Assembly (NCBI RefSeq): GCF_003260995.1
Contig: NZ_CP030040.1
Span: 1,973,995 to 2,037,994 of the forward strand
Reading direction: 5' to 3'
DNA: 64,000 nt
From: Acetobacterium sp. KB-1
GTDB taxonomy: Bacteria; Bacillota; Clostridia; Eubacteriales; Eubacteriaceae
The position numbers and the translations under genes were made by a program. A model generated the notes under the pieces. That model made no database searches and was not told where the DNA came from. It saw only the letters and a list, made by a program, of their open reading frames with translations. This document shows positions 63,229 to 64,000 of this stretch, piece after piece (within the stretch, counting starts at the first letter, position 1; each line of letters begins with the position of its first letter).

Positions 63229-64000
63229 CTAATTTTCATCCAGCCACACCGATAGAGTGATTCCGCCCAGTTTCTGTTTTTCCCGCAGGCATTTTCCAAA
63301 TCCGGAGGCGACAAAACCACAGGGTTCGGAAACGGCATATAAACCGGTTGTTTTGAAAACGAAATCCGATCCTTCAAAACGGCTTTGGACCATTTGCACC
63401 ATTTCATTGGGGATAATGACTTTTTTAGCCGCGAAAAAGGCACAGGCTTCGATAATTCCCGCTTCTTCGGCTTTTAAGCCGATGGTGGCCAGAGATTTAA
63501 TCCCTTTGACATTAAGATTCAGAGACGCTAAGGTCTCCTGGATCGCCGCGATGATCCGTTCTCCCGGGGTATCCCGACGACAGCCTACGCCCAGCACCAG
63601 TTTTCGGGGAACCAGCTTAACACTGGGAATTGGCAATTCTGCTTTTTTTGTATCCAAAGTCGTAATAATAACGCCCAGATATTTCGTTAGCTCGGTTAAA
63701 TCTGCCACCGTTTCGATGTTCTTAGGCAGGATAACCGCATCCAAATCACAGTTTTCCCGATTAACTAAAGCAATCGGGTCACCATTTAGGATCAAGGCTG
63801 TTACGTCTTTGGCAGCCGTAAAATCATCAATCGCACACTTAATTTTCTGGGCCAACACATCCACAGCCATGGTTCCTTTCACATCGGTGCCAGTGGTAAT
63901 AACCGCCTGGGCCGAAAGGCGTTTAGCCACCAGCCGAGCGGCATCATTGGCACCACCCAAATGACCGGACAGCAGACTAATTACAAACGCCCCCTTGGTA
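63229..64000 (-). CDS. cbiG: Cobalt-precorrin-5A hydrolase (CbiG), partial
   Basis: Opens the delta-lactone of cobalt-precorrin-5A, specific to the anaerobic pathway. The 5' end lies beyond position 64000; the visible 256 codons start within ISLLSGHLGGANDAARLVAK, the central CbiG motif, and include the C-terminal domain with LGVGCRRDTPGERI near the middle and GFGKCLREKQKLGG close to the end. About 110 nt separate it from cbiH, with no clear terminator or promoter. Confidence 0.95.
   Translation of the reverse strand, partial: TKGAFVISLLSGHLGGANDAARLVAKRLSAQAVITTGTDVKGTMAVDVLAQKIKCAIDDFTAAKDVTALILNGDPIALVNRENCDLDAVILPKNIETVADLTELTKYLGVIITTLDTKKAELPIPSVKLVPRKLVLGVGCRRDTPGERIIAAIQETLASLNLNVKGIKSLATIGLKAEEAGIIEACAFFAAKKVIIPNEMVQMVQSRFEGSDFVFKTTGLYAVSEPCGFVASGFGKCLREKQKLGGITLSVWLDEN

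Noticed and set aside
57345-64000. Cobalamin riboswitch in the cbi operon
   Set aside because: No B12-box-like or long leader sequence is visible in any gap; if present it lies before cbiG, beyond the window.

Overview
The window looks like a stretch of chromosome from a low-to-mid GC anaerobic Firmicute, most likely an acetogen close to Acetobacterium/Eubacterium. This is inferred from: the Bacillus/Clostridium gene order of the central cluster; an anaerobic (cbi-type) cobalamin operon; an acetoin/pyruvate-type dehydrogenase operon; a flavin/Fe-S enoate-reductase-like enzyme; a DUF1638 protein; and a folate-related pair (5-formyl-THF cyclo-ligase, FolC). No prophage, insertion sequence, integrase or CRISPR array was seen.

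Layout. 1-3.9 kb (minus): E2-E1beta-E1alpha of a TPP-dependent acetoin/2-oxoacid dehydrogenase; the E2 is cut by the window edge and has no lipoyl domain at its N-terminus. 3.9-7.2 kb (minus): yerC-like regulator, alaA-type aminotransferase, PspC, TsaE, IspD. 7.3-9.3 kb (plus): cysS-mrnC. 9.3-13.1 kb: MATE exporter, DEAD-box helicase and a divergent XRE regulator. 13.2-18.8 kb (minus): nadE, pyrG, hemolysin III and DUF1638, with a cluster of DnaA boxes between nadE and pyrG. 19-21 kb (plus): 5-FCL-folC. 21-42.7 kb (minus): a long block matching the Bacillus purR-spoVG-glmU-prs-pth-mfd-yabM-mazG-rqcP-divIC-tRNA-tilS-hpt-ftsH-coaX-dusB order, including five tRNA genes, but without spoVT, yabP, yabQ and spoIIE. 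42.9-52.8 kb (mostly plus): murC, two DUF4190 membrane proteins flanking lgt, a patatin, a SEC-C protein, a degenerate histidine kinase and a three-gene MacAB-like ABC exporter. 53-57.3 kb: a PucR-type regulator divergent from an enoate-reductase-like flavoenzyme, then an AlkD-like protein. 57.3-64 kb (minus): seven cobalamin genes, cbiG (partial)-cbiH-cbiJ-cbiP-cbiB-cobD-cobU.

How it works together. Most genes are housekeeping: translation (cysS, tRNAs, tilS, dusB, pth, rqcP), envelope (murC, glmU, ispD, lgt, yabM, divIC), nucleotide and cofactor supply (prs, pyrG, hpt, purR, nadE, coaX, folC, cobalamin) and quality control (ftsH, mfd, prsA, mazG, mrnC). Cobalamin and folate both feed one-carbon metabolism, which fits an acetogen. 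Operons are tight, with frequent 1-40 nt overlaps, and most ends carry clear intrinsic terminators.

The least ordinary signals are: the lipoyl-less E2 with a roughly 285-residue linker; the DnaA-box cluster at 15.3-15.5 kb; a dispersed palindromic element at 6.8 and 13.2 kb; a histidine kinase whose phosphoacceptor His is Asn; a perfect 34-bp triplication at the 3' end of mazG; a nested hairpin leader before the MATE gene; and a decayed gene end at 52.9-53.0 kb. I did not find a clearly new multi-gene system.
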